From JAFGOM01 sp964428385 (lineage in GTDB: Archaea; Halobacteriota; Methanomicrobia; Methanomicrobiales; Methanospirillaceae), in NCBI GenBank assembly GCA_964428385.1, contig CAYRYR010000028.1, forward strand, positions 1 to 27,735: DNA of 27,735 bases, in the 5' to 3' direction. Shown here piece by piece: positions 7,724-16,396 of this stretch. Under the pieces are notes generated by a model. That model was given only the letters and a program-made list of their open reading frames with translations. It was not told where the DNA came from and did no database searches. Both the position numbers and the translations under genes were made by a program. Positions within the stretch are counted from its first letter, which is position 1, and the number at the start of each line of letters is the position of its first letter.

Positions 7724-10700
7724 GGTGATCGGATCCTCATTATCCGTTACTATGGGTTCCTCCACGGTAACCCTGTGCTGTCCCTCCGGTACAGTAATCT
7801 CAAACCGTGCCCCTTTTCCAGGTTCACCTCTCTCTTCAATAGTAATACCGGTGATATCAAGGATCTCCCTCGAAATGTACAGCCCGAAACCGGTGTTCTT
7901 CCCAAAATCCCTTTTAAAAATCTTCTCTTTCTCCTCTGCGGCCACACCTTCACCATCGTCTTCACATACGATAATGAAGTCTTTATTGCGAATTGTATAT
8001 GAGAATTGAATGGTTGATATTTTGCCCCCATGGCGCAGGGCATTGTCGATGAGATTAAAAAAGACCTTAACGATAAGCGGATCAGCAAAAATTTTTGTAT
8101 TCGTGGGAATATTGTTTTTGAAACTTACCTGTGCAAGCATGGTGCTGTTTCCTGCATTATTCACGAGAGTCTGAAGATCCTGCCAGACAGGAGTATAAAC
8201 ACCAATCTGCTCATATTCCTGGGTGAACCGGATCATATTCGTTATCTGGTTTGTTACCTCTGTGATATGGGAAAAATAGGTTTCTGTCGAGGGAACTGGA
8301 TGTTTTTTGTGTAAAAGCTCGACACACACATTCAGGATCGAGAGCTGGTTATTGATGTCATGCCGGGTGACACCGGAAAGAAGATTGAGCTTTTTATTTG
8401 CCTGCTGTAATGCTTCTTCTGCCCGCTGCCTGTCTGTAATGTTTCGGAGTGAGATAAGTATTGAGGGAACCTTATTAAAGATAATCATTTTTCCGATACT
8501 TTCAACCCATAGTTCCTCCTGTTTCATCGTGAGGATCTTGTACCGAGCAATGTATCCGTCAACCCCCGTTGCTACCCTGCCAAAATCCTGAAGGACATCA
8601 TTTCGTGAAGCCGGGGCAATAAATTCCATGACGTTTCTTGCCCCGATTATTTCTTCGAGATCCTCTACATCTATCATCTCTCCTGCAGCATTATTCGCAA
8701 AGAGAATTGTTCCCATTGGATCAAGGATGAGAGTGCCGTCAAGGGAATGTTCCACAAGAGCCCGGAACTTCTCCTCGCTTTCAGAGAGGGCCATAAGAGC
8801 ATGCAGGTGTCCTATTTCAGCTGCTGCTTTTGCGGCGATGATGTCGATGATCTCCTGTAGAGAAATGGGGAGATTTAGTGGATTTCGTGTCATTATGCAG
8901 AGGATTCCCACAACCTGCCCCTCGGAATTTCGCAGTGATGTCCCGGCATACCCCCTGATATGAAACTCACAAAGATACCTGCTGTCTGGAAAAAGCCTGG
9001 CAACATCATCAGGATAGATGCAGAACCCTTTCTCGACTGTATTCTCGCAGGGTGTCCCTTTCAAGGTGTAGGAATAATCCAGGATTTTTTTATTATCAAG
9101 GATCATGGAAAGCACCCGGACGTGCTCATGGTCAGGTGTAATCTCACCAATCATGATACAGTCGGCCCTCAGCCATACACCGATACTCTCCGTTATCCGG
9201 TCCAGTGATTCCCTGCCTGTTATTCCCACCATGCTGGAGACCAGTGCATGGAGTGCTGACTCCGTAGTCTTCTGCTCGGTTATATCACGGATAACAGACA
9301 GCATGGTAGGGCTTCCATTGTGATCGAAAAGACTGACACTAATGTCAATAATCTTTTCCCGGTTGTCTTTTGTCAGGTAGTTGGTCTGGAAAATGAAATG
9401 GTTATTACTTAGTATCTCATGTATTATCTCGGGAGCTCTTTTTTTCATATCTGGGGTATCGAGATCAACAAGACTGAGATCCTGCAACTCTTCACGGGTT
9501 AAGCCAAGGATATGGCAGGCTGATTTATTTACATCAATGAATTTTCCTGGTCCTTTCGGTGTCTGTTCATTGACAAGTATGCCCTCACTTGTATTCTTCA
9601 GGATCAGGCGGTAGAGTTCTTCGCTTTCCCGTATCGCGTCATCTGCCTGTTTACGTTCCGTGATGTCCTCAATTGTTGAGAGTATCTGGGGTCTGCCATC
9701 AATGAAAACCAAACTTGAAGTAAACCGGCAGATAAGGATTTTGCCGCTCTTTATGCGGCATCGTAATTCCATTCCTTTAACGAGATGCTTTTCCTGGAGA
9801 ACTGATACCAGTCTGGCATATTCTGTATCGTCAGCAAAAATCCCTATCTCTGTTGCTGTTTTGCCGATCACTTCCATCCGGGCATACCCTGTACCCTGTA
9901 CGAATGCATCATTGACATCGGCAAAAATGCCGTCGATTGCCGATACAAGAGTAAGTAAGACAGGATTGCGTTTAAAAACTGTGACAAATTTCTGTTCTGA
10001 ATTACGCAATTCCCTTTCAGCCCGCATGCGGTTTGTAGCATCCCGAAGCGAGAGGAGTATGGCAGGCGAATTTTTAAAGGAAATACCTCTTCCAATACAT
10101 TCAATCCATTTTTCCTTTTTCAACAGGGTAGTGATTTTATAATTCACCAGGGACCTCTCCTGTCCCCGCGAAACCTCAACAAGCATGTCAACTACCTTCT
10201 GCCGTGAATCAGGGCAGACAAAATCCAGCAGATTGATCCTGCCGGTTGTATCAAGATCCTCCGAACTATCAACAATCTCAGCTGCCCTGCAGTTGGCATA
10301 CAAGAGTCCCCCGGAAAAATCAACGATGATGATGCCCTCGTTTGACTGCTCTACAACTGCCTGGAATATCTCACTGCTCTCACGGAGTGTCTGCTCTTTG
10401 TGGGTCAGTAGATCATAATTAAGTTTAAGCTCCTCATTAGTAGCCGTGAGTTCTTCGTAGGCTGCATTAAGGTCTTCATTTTTCTTGAACAGTTCCTCTT
10501 CAACGCGTTTTAATTTCGTTACTTCCGCGGTTACTGTCACAATGGCAGGCTTATCATTGATGGTTACCGGCATGGTTGAGAAGAGAACATGTACCCTTCT
10601 TCCTTCCTTTGCGGTCAGGACAAGTGGAACGTTCTCAAGTTTTCCTGAAACAAGGCGGTGTGAGATCAGTTTGAGTGCTTCTGTCAGGGTAAGAAGTCCC

Positions 10701-12361
10701 ATCTCCATCGGATCTTTTCCAAGGACTTCAGCCTCGATATATCCACTGGTGCTCAGGAATGCTTTGTTGACCTCCAGGAATGAATTTTCAGGAAGACTGT
10801 TGATAGCAATGGGATACGGGCTGTTCTCGAAGATGGACCGGAACTTCTCCTCGCTCTCCCGTAGTTCATTTTCTATCTTTTTCCATGGAGAAATATCAAC
10901 AGCCACCCCCCGAAACCCAGCACAAATCTCGTTTCGATAAATAGGGGATGAATAGATGATTATTGGAAATGTACTTCCATCCTTACGCAGTGCTGTATAT
11001 TCTTTTGGTTCAAAGGCTGTTCCATTCATATTTTTTTGAACACTATCCCACACTTCTGCGTGCTGGGTTGGGTCAATGAAGGAAAGCATATTTATTTTTT
11101 CGTCGATATCCTTGTTGGTTAATCCAAAAAGCGTGAGCATATGGCGATTTGCATAGGTAATCCAGAGTTCCGGATCCGTTTCAAAAACAATCTGCGGAAG
11201 TAAATCGGCTAGTTCGTGGTACTTTTCCTCGCTTTCCCGCATTGCATCCTCTGCCCGTCTGTGTTCGCTGTTGTCTATGAATGTCTCAAGAAAACACTCC
11301 TGTCCATCAAGGTTTATCAGGGTTACAGATGTTATTATCGGAATTTTGTTGCCATCATGTGTCAGGAGAATACGTTCTGTATTATCGACAGATTGAGGAA
11401 GATCCCTAACCGGGCATTGGCAAGGTTCGGCAGGGCAGATAAATTTGTGACATATGTTGCCTATAATCTGTTCCTTTGGCAAACCAATCATATCAGCACC
11501 AGCAGGATTGATATCGACAATTTCCTGATTCTTTACATCAATTATCACAATTCCGGCTTGTAACGATGAAAAGATCTGGTTTAGGTACTCCGTGCTTTTG
11601 GCAATGGTTTCTTCTGCCCGTTTACGGTCAGAAATGTCACGAACAAATGCAAAACTGTATTCGATATCCCCCTTCTGAACATAACTTGTCATGATCTCGA
11701 CATCGATAATCGTGCCATTTTTACATCGGTGCCGGGTTGTGATGAACAGGTTTTTTTGTTGACGCAAATCGGCTACTGATCGTGCCCAGACTTCGGGAGG
11801 AAAATCCGGATCCAGCATAAAGATCTTCATACTCTGGAGTTCTTCCCGAAAATAGCCGGTTGTCCGGCATGCTGCTTCGTTCACGTACAGAATGTTACCC
11901 TCAAAATCAAGCCAGAAGACCTCGTCGTAAGCCTGGTCGACAGAGATACTAAGGAGCTTCATTTTTTCCTCCGCCTGTCTCCTCTTCACCGCCTGCCGAA
12001 TTTTATGTGCAAGCTCGACAAACTGGGCCTTCGGGTCACCACCCTTCTGGATATAGAAATCGACCCCATTATTGATAGCTTCTATCACAACCTCTTCGCG
12101 GCCCTTTCCAGTAAAAAGAATGAAGGGGATGTCCCCGAAACGTTCACGGACCGCTTTGAGAAACGCTATCCCGTCCATATCCGGCATTTGATAATCAGAA
12201 ATGATGGCATCATATGTCTGGATTACAGGGTTAGTAAGTGCTTCCTGTGCTGAGGTCGCTGTTTCGACCTGGAATTCTCCCATTTTTTCCAGGAAGAGCA
12301 TGGCTAATTCAAGGAGACCTGGCTCGTCATCAACATAGAGGACTTTCATTGTACCTGCCAT
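7718..12361 (-). CDS. Giant hybrid sensor histidine kinase: REC-PAS(x7)-GAF-PAS-HisKA-HATPase
   Basis: This is a soluble 1547-residue signalling protein with no transmembrane segment. An N-terminal receiver (about 5-125) has D56 in AIISDYQMP, T84 and K106. PAS domains lie at about 140-250, 262-372, 382-492, 505-620, 665-780, 790-902 and 912-1030, a GAF at about 1040-1185, and a last PAS at 1195-1312. The kinase core has H-box VTRHDINNQL (H1334), N-box NLIDNALRHGG (N1440), G1 CEDDGEGV and G2 GFGLYISREI. A coiled coil spans about 618-665. PAS2 has a cysteine cluster (C304, C309, C314, C316). PAS5 and PAS8 look like duplicates. It presumably senses redox or small ligands in the cytoplasm; its output partner is unknown. 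The start could also be ATG 12349 (MKVLYVDDE). The TGA stop lies in the edge of the adjacent repeat array. Confidence 0.93.
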   Translation of the reverse strand: MAGTMKVLYVDDEPGLLELAMLFLEKMGEFQVETATSAQEALTNPVIQTYDAIISDYQMPDMDGIAFLKAVRERFGDIPFILFTGKGREEVVIEAINNGVDFYIQKGGDPKAQFVELAHKIRQAVKRRQAEEKMKLLSISVDQAYDEVFWLDFEGNILYVNEAACRTTGYFREELQSMKIFMLDPDFPPEVWARSVADLRQQKNLFITTRHRCKNGTIIDVEIMTSYVQKGDIEYSFAFVRDISDRKRAEETIAKSTEYLNQIFSSLQAGIVIIDVKNQEIVDINPAGADMIGLPKEQIIGNICHKFICPAEPCQCPVRDLPQSVDNTERILLTHDGNKIPIITSVTLINLDGQECFLETFIDNSEHRRAEDAMRESEEKYHELADLLPQIVFETDPELWITYANRHMLTLFGLTNKDIDEKINMLSFIDPTQHAEVWDSVQKNMNGTAFEPKEYTALRKDGSTFPIIIYSSPIYRNEICAGFRGVAVDISPWKKIENELRESEEKFRSIFENSPYPIAINSLPENSFLEVNKAFLSTSGYIEAEVLGKDPMEMGLLTLTEALKLISHRLVSGKLENVPLVLTAKEGRRVHVLFSTMPVTINDKPAIVTVTAEVTKLKRVEEELFKKNEDLNAAYEELTATNEELKLNYDLLTHKEQTLRESSEIFQAVVEQSNEGIIIVDFSGGLLYANCRAAEIVDSSEDLDTTGRINLLDFVCPDSRQKVVDMLVEVSRGQERSLVNYKITTLLKKEKWIECIGRGISFKNSPAILLSLRDATNRMRAERELRNSEQKFVTVFKRNPVLLTLVSAIDGIFADVNDAFVQGTGYARMEVIGKTATEIGIFADDTEYARLVSVLQEKHLVKGMELRCRIKSGKILICRFTSSLVFIDGRPQILSTIEDITERKQADDAIRESEELYRLILKNTSEGILVNEQTPKGPGKFIDVNKSACHILGLTREELQDLSLVDLDTPDMKKRAPEIIHEILSNNHFIFQTNYLTKDNREKIIDISVSLFDHNGSPTMLSVIRDITEQKTTESALHALVSSMVGITGRESLDRITESIGVWLRADCIMIGEITPDHEHVRVLSMILDNKKILDYSYTLKGTPCENTVEKGFCIYPDDVARLFPDSRYLCEFHIRGYAGTSLRNSEGQVVGILCIMTRNPLNLPISLQEIIDIIAAKAAAEIGHLHALMALSESEEKFRALVEHSLDGTLILDPMGTILFANNAAGEMIDVEDLEEIIGARNVMEFIAPASRNDVLQDFGRVATGVDGYIARYKILTMKQEELWVESIGKMIIFNKVPSILISLRNITDRQRAEEALQQANKKLNLLSGVTRHDINNQLSILNVCVELLHKKHPVPSTETYFSHITEVTNQITNMIRFTQEYEQIGVYTPVWQDLQTLVNNAGNSTMLAQVSFKNNIPTNTKIFADPLIVKVFFNLIDNALRHGGKISTIQFSYTIRNKDFIIVCEDDGEGVAAEEKEKIFKRDFGKNTGFGLYISREILDITGITIEERGEPGKGARFEITVPEGQHRVTVEEPIVTDNEDPITW

Positions 12362-12503
12362 ACTGCATCCATTCTTGTTTATATCAAATTTCTTTCGATA
12401 TTACAGGTTTGCTTCAATCATGTTGATTGCCGGGGTTGTTTGTTGATTCTTTTTCGGGCATGCCTTATTATAAGAAGAGAGTATTACTCGTCAGGATCGA
12501 TAT

Positions 12504-13003
12504 ATGTTTTCAACAGATGTGAAATCCAATCAGATAGTATGGCATACAAGATACCCTCAGGGAACCGCGGAGAACTGGGAAATTGTAAAGAAGCATAATA
12601 TCAGGGGCGTTCCCAAGCGAAGCATATCTCTCCAAAGCCGGGTAAAGGTGGGGGATACGATTCTTTGTATGTCCGGTCAGAAGTCAATACAAAAGAGACC
12701 CTCCCTTCTGCAATCATGGGAGAGTATACCGTAACTGAACTCTTTGAAGATAAAATCCCATTATTCACTGTTTCTCCACAAATGGGGAATGAAGCATTCT
12801 AGTTTCGGTTCAGATTACAGGAGGTGAAGATATTCAAACAGCTGGTTGAGATTAAACCCCTCATTACAGAACCTGGATTTGTAACCAATAAGACCATGTG
12901 GTCAGGACAGTTCCGGCAGGCCATGTGGGAGATCCCAAGGGATTATCGAACAATTGTAGGAACGGAACCTGATTCCTTACAATCTCTTTGGTCACAGGAG
13001 TAG
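12504..13003 (+). pseudogene. Decayed EVE-domain (UPF0310) protein gene
   Basis: The frame from ATG 12504 reads ENWEIVKKHNIRGVPKR then KVGDTILCMSG, the N-terminal half of an EVE/PUA-like domain. Around 12670-12684 the homology jumps to another frame: EVNTKETLPSAIMGEYTV, FEDKIPLFTVSP, then PLITEPGFVTNKTMWSGQ and EIPRDYRTI, ending at TAG 13001-13003. Within the second frame an in-frame TAG (12800-12802) falls after MGNEAF. One frameshift plus one nonsense codon leave no intact product. Intact EVE proteins are small domains proposed to bind modified bases in RNA or DNA and often sit with defence genes (family knowledge). A TATA-like TTATTATAAG lies at about 12466-12475. The gene lies on the repeat-bracketed island with the kinase. 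Confidence 0.8.
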
Positions 13004-13081
13004 ATGCTCTCATAAAAACCGATTTTCAGGTTCTTTTTGAGATCTGCTATCTCGTAAACCGTGTATAACAAGGAAAAAAAA

Positions 13082-13211
13082 GATGAAAATGTAGGAGGAC
13101 CGACCCCCTCACCACAGGGAATCTGTCTATCTATACCATCTGCACAACACCTTATAAACACAAAGACCACCGATAGTCAGAAGACTGAACCGGATGGTGT
13201 TACCAGGTAAC
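13082..13211. repeat. Dispersed single copy of the 204-bp repeat unit
   Basis: It shares the GGAGGACC block, CCCTCACCACAGGGAATCTG (13106-13125), ATCTGCACAACACCTTATAA with ACACAAAGACCACC after it, and the tail AGAAGACTGAACCGGATGGT. It matches array unit 1 best (both have CGATAGTCAGAAG and CCAGGTAAC) and lacks the distal third of the unit. Together with the array at 6826-7723 it brackets the histidine kinase and the EVE pseudogene in the same orientation. Confidence 0.85.
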
Positions 13212-13290
13212 CGGTACCTCGTTCTCAATGATTAAAAAAAATCTTTATTTGAGATGAACGGATCTCTATCTGGTTCATCCCTTCTGACTT

Positions 13291-14613
13291 TTAAGTATCA
13301 TCACCATCATGAAAATCCATTGGAATTCGTGAGACTAACACCTTATTTATCCGGTTTTTATCCATATCTGCCACTTCAAACCGAAATCCTCCATATTCAA
13401 AATGATCCCCGGTAGCAGGTATCTGTTGCATGATGTATAATATAAATCCTGCAATAGTCCGGTAATGTCCCCGTCCATCTTCTGGAAAGAAATCTACCAA
13501 TATAACATCCTTGATATCTTCCAGATGTGCATCTCCATCAATAAACCAGGATCCATCTTCCAATTCCACAATGGGTGTCTCTATTGGCTCTCCAAAGGAG
13601 TGAACATCGCCAACAATCGCTTCAAGGATATCATGCAGTGTAATGATGCCCTCAATGCCTCCATATTCATTAGTTACCAGTGCAATAAGAACGCCACTTT
13701 CCTTAAATGATTCAAGAAGGGTAAGAATCGTGATACCTTCTGGTATGAAGAGTGGCTGGGTGAGAGAGAGTGTAAGATCCTTCGTGTTGTTTTGTACAAT
13801 CCTCGCTAGTACGTCTTTTACACATACCATACCGACAATATTGTCAACGCTATTCTCATATACCGGAAAGTGAGAACGATTACTTTTTATAATTATCTGT
13901 AGGTTCTCATCAACAGGATCATTCAAATCGAGCGCAATGATATCAGGGCGGAGTGTCATTAGAGATCCCACACGGCTATCATCAAGATCAAATACCCCCT
14001 TTACCATGCTCATTTCCGATTCCTCAAAGACTCCGGATTGTGTACCCTCAGCAAGGAGAATTTTTATATCCTCTTGTGTTACTGAAGGTCTGGTATCCAC
14101 CTTGACCCGTGCAATATGTAAGATAGCATTGGTCGAACAGCTCAAAATAAATACCAGGGGCATTGCTATGATTGAGAGCATTTGCATCGGTTTTGCAATA
14201 ACAATGGCAATACTCTCCGGGTTACTAAGTGCCAGGCGTTTGGGGACAAGTTCTCCTAATACCAGGGTGATATAGGTTATCACAAGTACCACAAGTGTAA
14301 TGCTCAGGATATCACTGTAAGGCCCCAAAGCAGGGATTTCTTTGAGATAAACTCCGAATCTCTCTGCTACCATTGCTCCACCAAAGGCTCCGGCAAATAT
14401 CCCTGCCAGAGTGATTCCGATCTGTATGGTTGAGAGGAACGCTGTAGGATCATCAGCAAGATCAAGTGCTATGGCTGCCCGGGGATCTCCATTATGTGCC
14501 AGTTGCATAAGCCGTGTTTTTTTTGCTGACACAATAGCAAATTCTGACATGGCAAAGATACCATTGAGTGTGATAAGCACAAGGATGGCAAATATTTCAA
14601 CGAGATATGACAT
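13291..14613 (-). CDS. CNNM/CorC-type transmembrane protein with CBS domains (hemolysin-family)
   Basis: This 440-residue protein has the full CNNM/CorC layout. The N-terminal DUF21 membrane domain (about 1-195) has several hydrophobic segments and the typical MSEFAIVSAKKTRLMQLA and LVLGELVPKRLAL motifs. A CBS pair spans about 210-335 (FPVYENSVDNIVGMVCVKDV; VTNEYGGIEGIITLHDILE). The C-terminal CorC_HlyC domain (about 350-430) contains SWFIDGDAHLEDI and later TIAGFILYIMQQIPATGD. The family is linked to Mg2+/Co2+ or Na+-coupled divalent cation export, with CBS domains binding adenine nucleotides; the older hemolysin name is misleading. It acts in the cytoplasmic membrane. It stands alone between the repeat copy and the MITE-like element, and its specific ion is not deducible here. 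Confidence 0.9.
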   Translation of the reverse strand: MSYLVEIFAILVLITLNGIFAMSEFAIVSAKKTRLMQLAHNGDPRAAIALDLADDPTAFLSTIQIGITLAGIFAGAFGGAMVAERFGVYLKEIPALGPYSDILSITLVVLVITYITLVLGELVPKRLALSNPESIAIVIAKPMQMLSIIAMPLVFILSCSTNAILHIARVKVDTRPSVTQEDIKILLAEGTQSGVFEESEMSMVKGVFDLDDSRVGSLMTLRPDIIALDLNDPVDENLQIIIKSNRSHFPVYENSVDNIVGMVCVKDVLARIVQNNTKDLTLSLTQPLFIPEGITILTLLESFKESGVLIALVTNEYGGIEGIITLHDILEAIVGDVHSFGEPIETPIVELEDGSWFIDGDAHLEDIKDVILVDFFPEDGRGHYRTIAGFILYIMQQIPATGDHFEYGGFRFEVADMDKNRINKVLVSRIPMDFHDGDDT

Positions 14614-14658
14614 TTTCAGATAGTATTGTTTACCTGTATTCTTATACCTCTTTTCAGA

Positions 14659-14854
14659 GGCTCTGTCTAAAAAACAAGTGAAACCATCCTATCATACTCA
14701 GGCTGGAAGTAATTACATGACATTCTGACTTTCATAGTGACGATGTTTATATCATGCTAAGAATTCCAACCGCAGAGGGCGGAGAAAGAGGTCAAAAATA
14801 TTCGACCTGATTCTCCTATGGCTATTTCAAATCACTTGAAAAATCAACAGAGCC
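14659..14854. mobile_element. MITE-like element with terminal inverted repeats
   Basis: A non-coding 196-bp block is bounded by GGCTCTGT (14659-14666) and its complement ACAGAGCC (14847-14854). The similarity extends inward: left end GGCTCTGTCTAAAAAACAAG then TGA, right end (reverse complement) GGCTCTGTTGATTTTTCAAG then TGA. This gives imperfect terminal repeats of about 23-26 bp. The ends resemble IS5/IS903-group termini (GGCTTTGTTGAATAAATC; inference). No transposase lies inside and no clear target-site duplication flanks it. It is best read as a miniature or degenerate IS remnant in the 341-bp gap between the CNNM gene and the hydrogenase operon; nothing else is evident in that gap except the oligo-T at 14936-14943. 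Confidence 0.5.
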
Positions 14855-14935
14855 CTAATATCAACTCAACACAAGTTTCTACACAATGGGTTTATTCCCA
14901 AAATATCCCGGGTATCCATGCATAATGCAAGAGTC

Positions 14936-14943
14936 AAAAAAAA
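14936..14943 (-). terminator. Oligo-T terminator of the mbh operon
   Basis: Eight A residues on the plus strand give a U8 tract in the transcript starting 12 nt after the mbhN stop codon, as expected for archaeal transcription termination. Confidence 0.55.
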
Positions 14944-14954
14944 TATGTGATGAA

Positions 14955-15359
14955 CTATTCAATAATCATCTGTTCATTAAACCGATCTTCTGTTGCAAGA
15001 AGGAAATCCCCACTCATCTGCAGGGATCCTTTCGGGCAGACATCATTACACTGACTACAGAAGATACAACTCGTGACATAGATTCTTATTCGTTTCGTCT
15101 CTGGTAAAAACTCTATCGCATGAGCAGGACAGACCCTCACACAGAGCCGGCAGCCGATACAACTATCGCGATCATAGCGTATCATGCCACGGAACTTTTC
15201 CGGCACAGCTATCGGGGGTGTTATCGCTGCCTCTCCAGCAGCCACTTTCCCAAGAAATCCCGTGATGGATGGAGGAAGATGTTTTGCAGGAAAGAGATTT
15301 GTTACAGGCTTTTTAAGAACCTGCCTGATGACCATCCCGAATGAGGGAAGACGCATCAT
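14955..15359 (-). CDS. mbhN: Membrane-bound hydrogenase subunit MbhN, 2x[4Fe-4S] ferredoxin-like
   Basis: This 134-residue polyferredoxin-type subunit has two cluster motifs: C67-IG-C70-RL-C73-VRV-C77-P and C98-IF-C101-SQ-C104-NDV-C108-P. It is homologous to NuoI/MbhN and carries electrons between ferredoxin and the proximal cluster of the small subunit on the cytoplasmic side. An upstream in-frame GTG at 15368 exists. The ATG at 15359 is favoured because GGGGGGTG lies about 7 nt before it and it overlaps the mbhM stop in an ATGA arrangement, like the other genes of the operon. It is the last gene of the operon, followed by a U8 tract. Confidence 0.9.
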   Translation of the reverse strand: MMRLPSFGMVIRQVLKKPVTNLFPAKHLPPSITGFLGKVAAGEAAITPPIAVPEKFRGMIRYDRDSCIGCRLCVRVCPAHAIEFLPETKRIRIYVTSCIFCSQCNDVCPKGSLQMSGDFLLATEDRFNEQMIIE

Positions 15360-16396
15360 ACAAGACACCCCCCAAGGGGAGCGATGGTCCCATCAAGAAC
15401 GATACATACAAGACCAACGAGTGCAGCGAACGCCAGGTACCCCCAGTATATCGTGACCAGGTGGTTAATCCGGAATCGTGCCATCGATACCCTGATGAGC
15501 GATACCGAGAAGAACATCACGATAAACATTTTTAGAAGGAAAAAGCCCGTATCTGCAATAGATGCAAATACCCCCTCAAGCGGCAGGAACCAGGAGAGGT
15601 TCCAGGGGAGAAAGAGGAGAACTGCGAGAGATGCCATCGCCACCAATTTTATCCCCATGGAGAGATAGAAGAGAGCTAAATTTCTGCCTGAGTACTCAAC
15701 CAAAAGACCGCCACACAGTTCAGTCTCTGCTTCAGGGGTATCACAGGGTATGCGTGAGAGTTCAGCAGGTGTCACCCATGCAAGCACGAAAAGAAGGATA
15801 ATAAGACCAATAATACCAAGCGGGCCTACAATACTCCAGACCGGCACGGTAGCAAGGGTTACCACAGAGAACGGGAACGAAACCCCAGCTGCCGCAAGAC
15901 GCCATGCAATGGCAACGATGGCTATGGCGAGCGGGAACTCATATGCCATCATCGTCACCATCTCACGCTGTGCTCCGATACTGGCATAGGGTGATCCTGA
16001 TGCAAATCCACCGGCAACCATTGCCAGTGCCGGAACGGTTAAGAGGTACATAATAAGGACGATATCACCCCATTCTGATATGCCGGATACCGGGGTAGCC
16101 ACCGGCATGATGCTGCCGATTGGGAGGTACAGGAGCACAGAGATAGCACCAGCAACTGCAATGAAGGGAGCTGCATGAAATATACTGGTCACTGCATGAG
16201 CCGGTACAACACTGTCTTTACAGAGGAGTTTTCTTACGTCTATAAATGGCTGAAGAACAGGTGGTCCCTGTCTCATCTGCATCCGGGCGGCTATAACCCG
16301 ATCTATCCCCATAAAGAGCAGACCAAAAACAATTCCATAGACTGATATGAGGACTACTCCAATGACAAACCAGATAATATCAAGAGGGAAAATCAT
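15356..16396 (-). CDS. mbhM: Membrane-bound hydrogenase subunit MbhM (NuoH-like)
   Basis: This 346-residue integral membrane protein with about eight hydrophobic segments is homologous to complex I NuoH/ND1. Family features include MQMRQGPPVLQPFIDVRKLL near the N-terminus and the cytoplasmic acidic loop ELSRIPCDTPEAETELCGG, whose glutamates belong to the E-channel that couples redox change to ion movement. It anchors the hydrogenase module (J, K, L, N) to the membrane antiporter subunits. Its start overlaps the mbhL stop by ATGA. Confidence 0.93.
   Translation of the reverse strand: MIFPLDIIWFVIGVVLISVYGIVFGLLFMGIDRVIAARMQMRQGPPVLQPFIDVRKLLCKDSVVPAHAVTSIFHAAPFIAVAGAISVLLYLPIGSIMPVATPVSGISEWGDIVLIMYLLTVPALAMVAGGFASGSPYASIGAQREMVTMMAYEFPLAIAIVAIAWRLAAAGVSFPFSVVTLATVPVWSIVGPLGIIGLIILLFVLAWVTPAELSRIPCDTPEAETELCGGLLVEYSGRNLALFYLSMGIKLVAMASLAVLLFLPWNLSWFLPLEGVFASIADTGFFLLKMFIVMFFSVSLIRVSMARFRINHLVTIYWGYLAFAALVGLVCIVLDGTIAPLGGCLV

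Noticed and set aside
12800..12802. TAG in the EVE gene read as pyrrolysine
   Set aside because: The same gene also carries a frameshift, and no pyl gene or PYLIS-like evidence is in the window, so decay is simpler.
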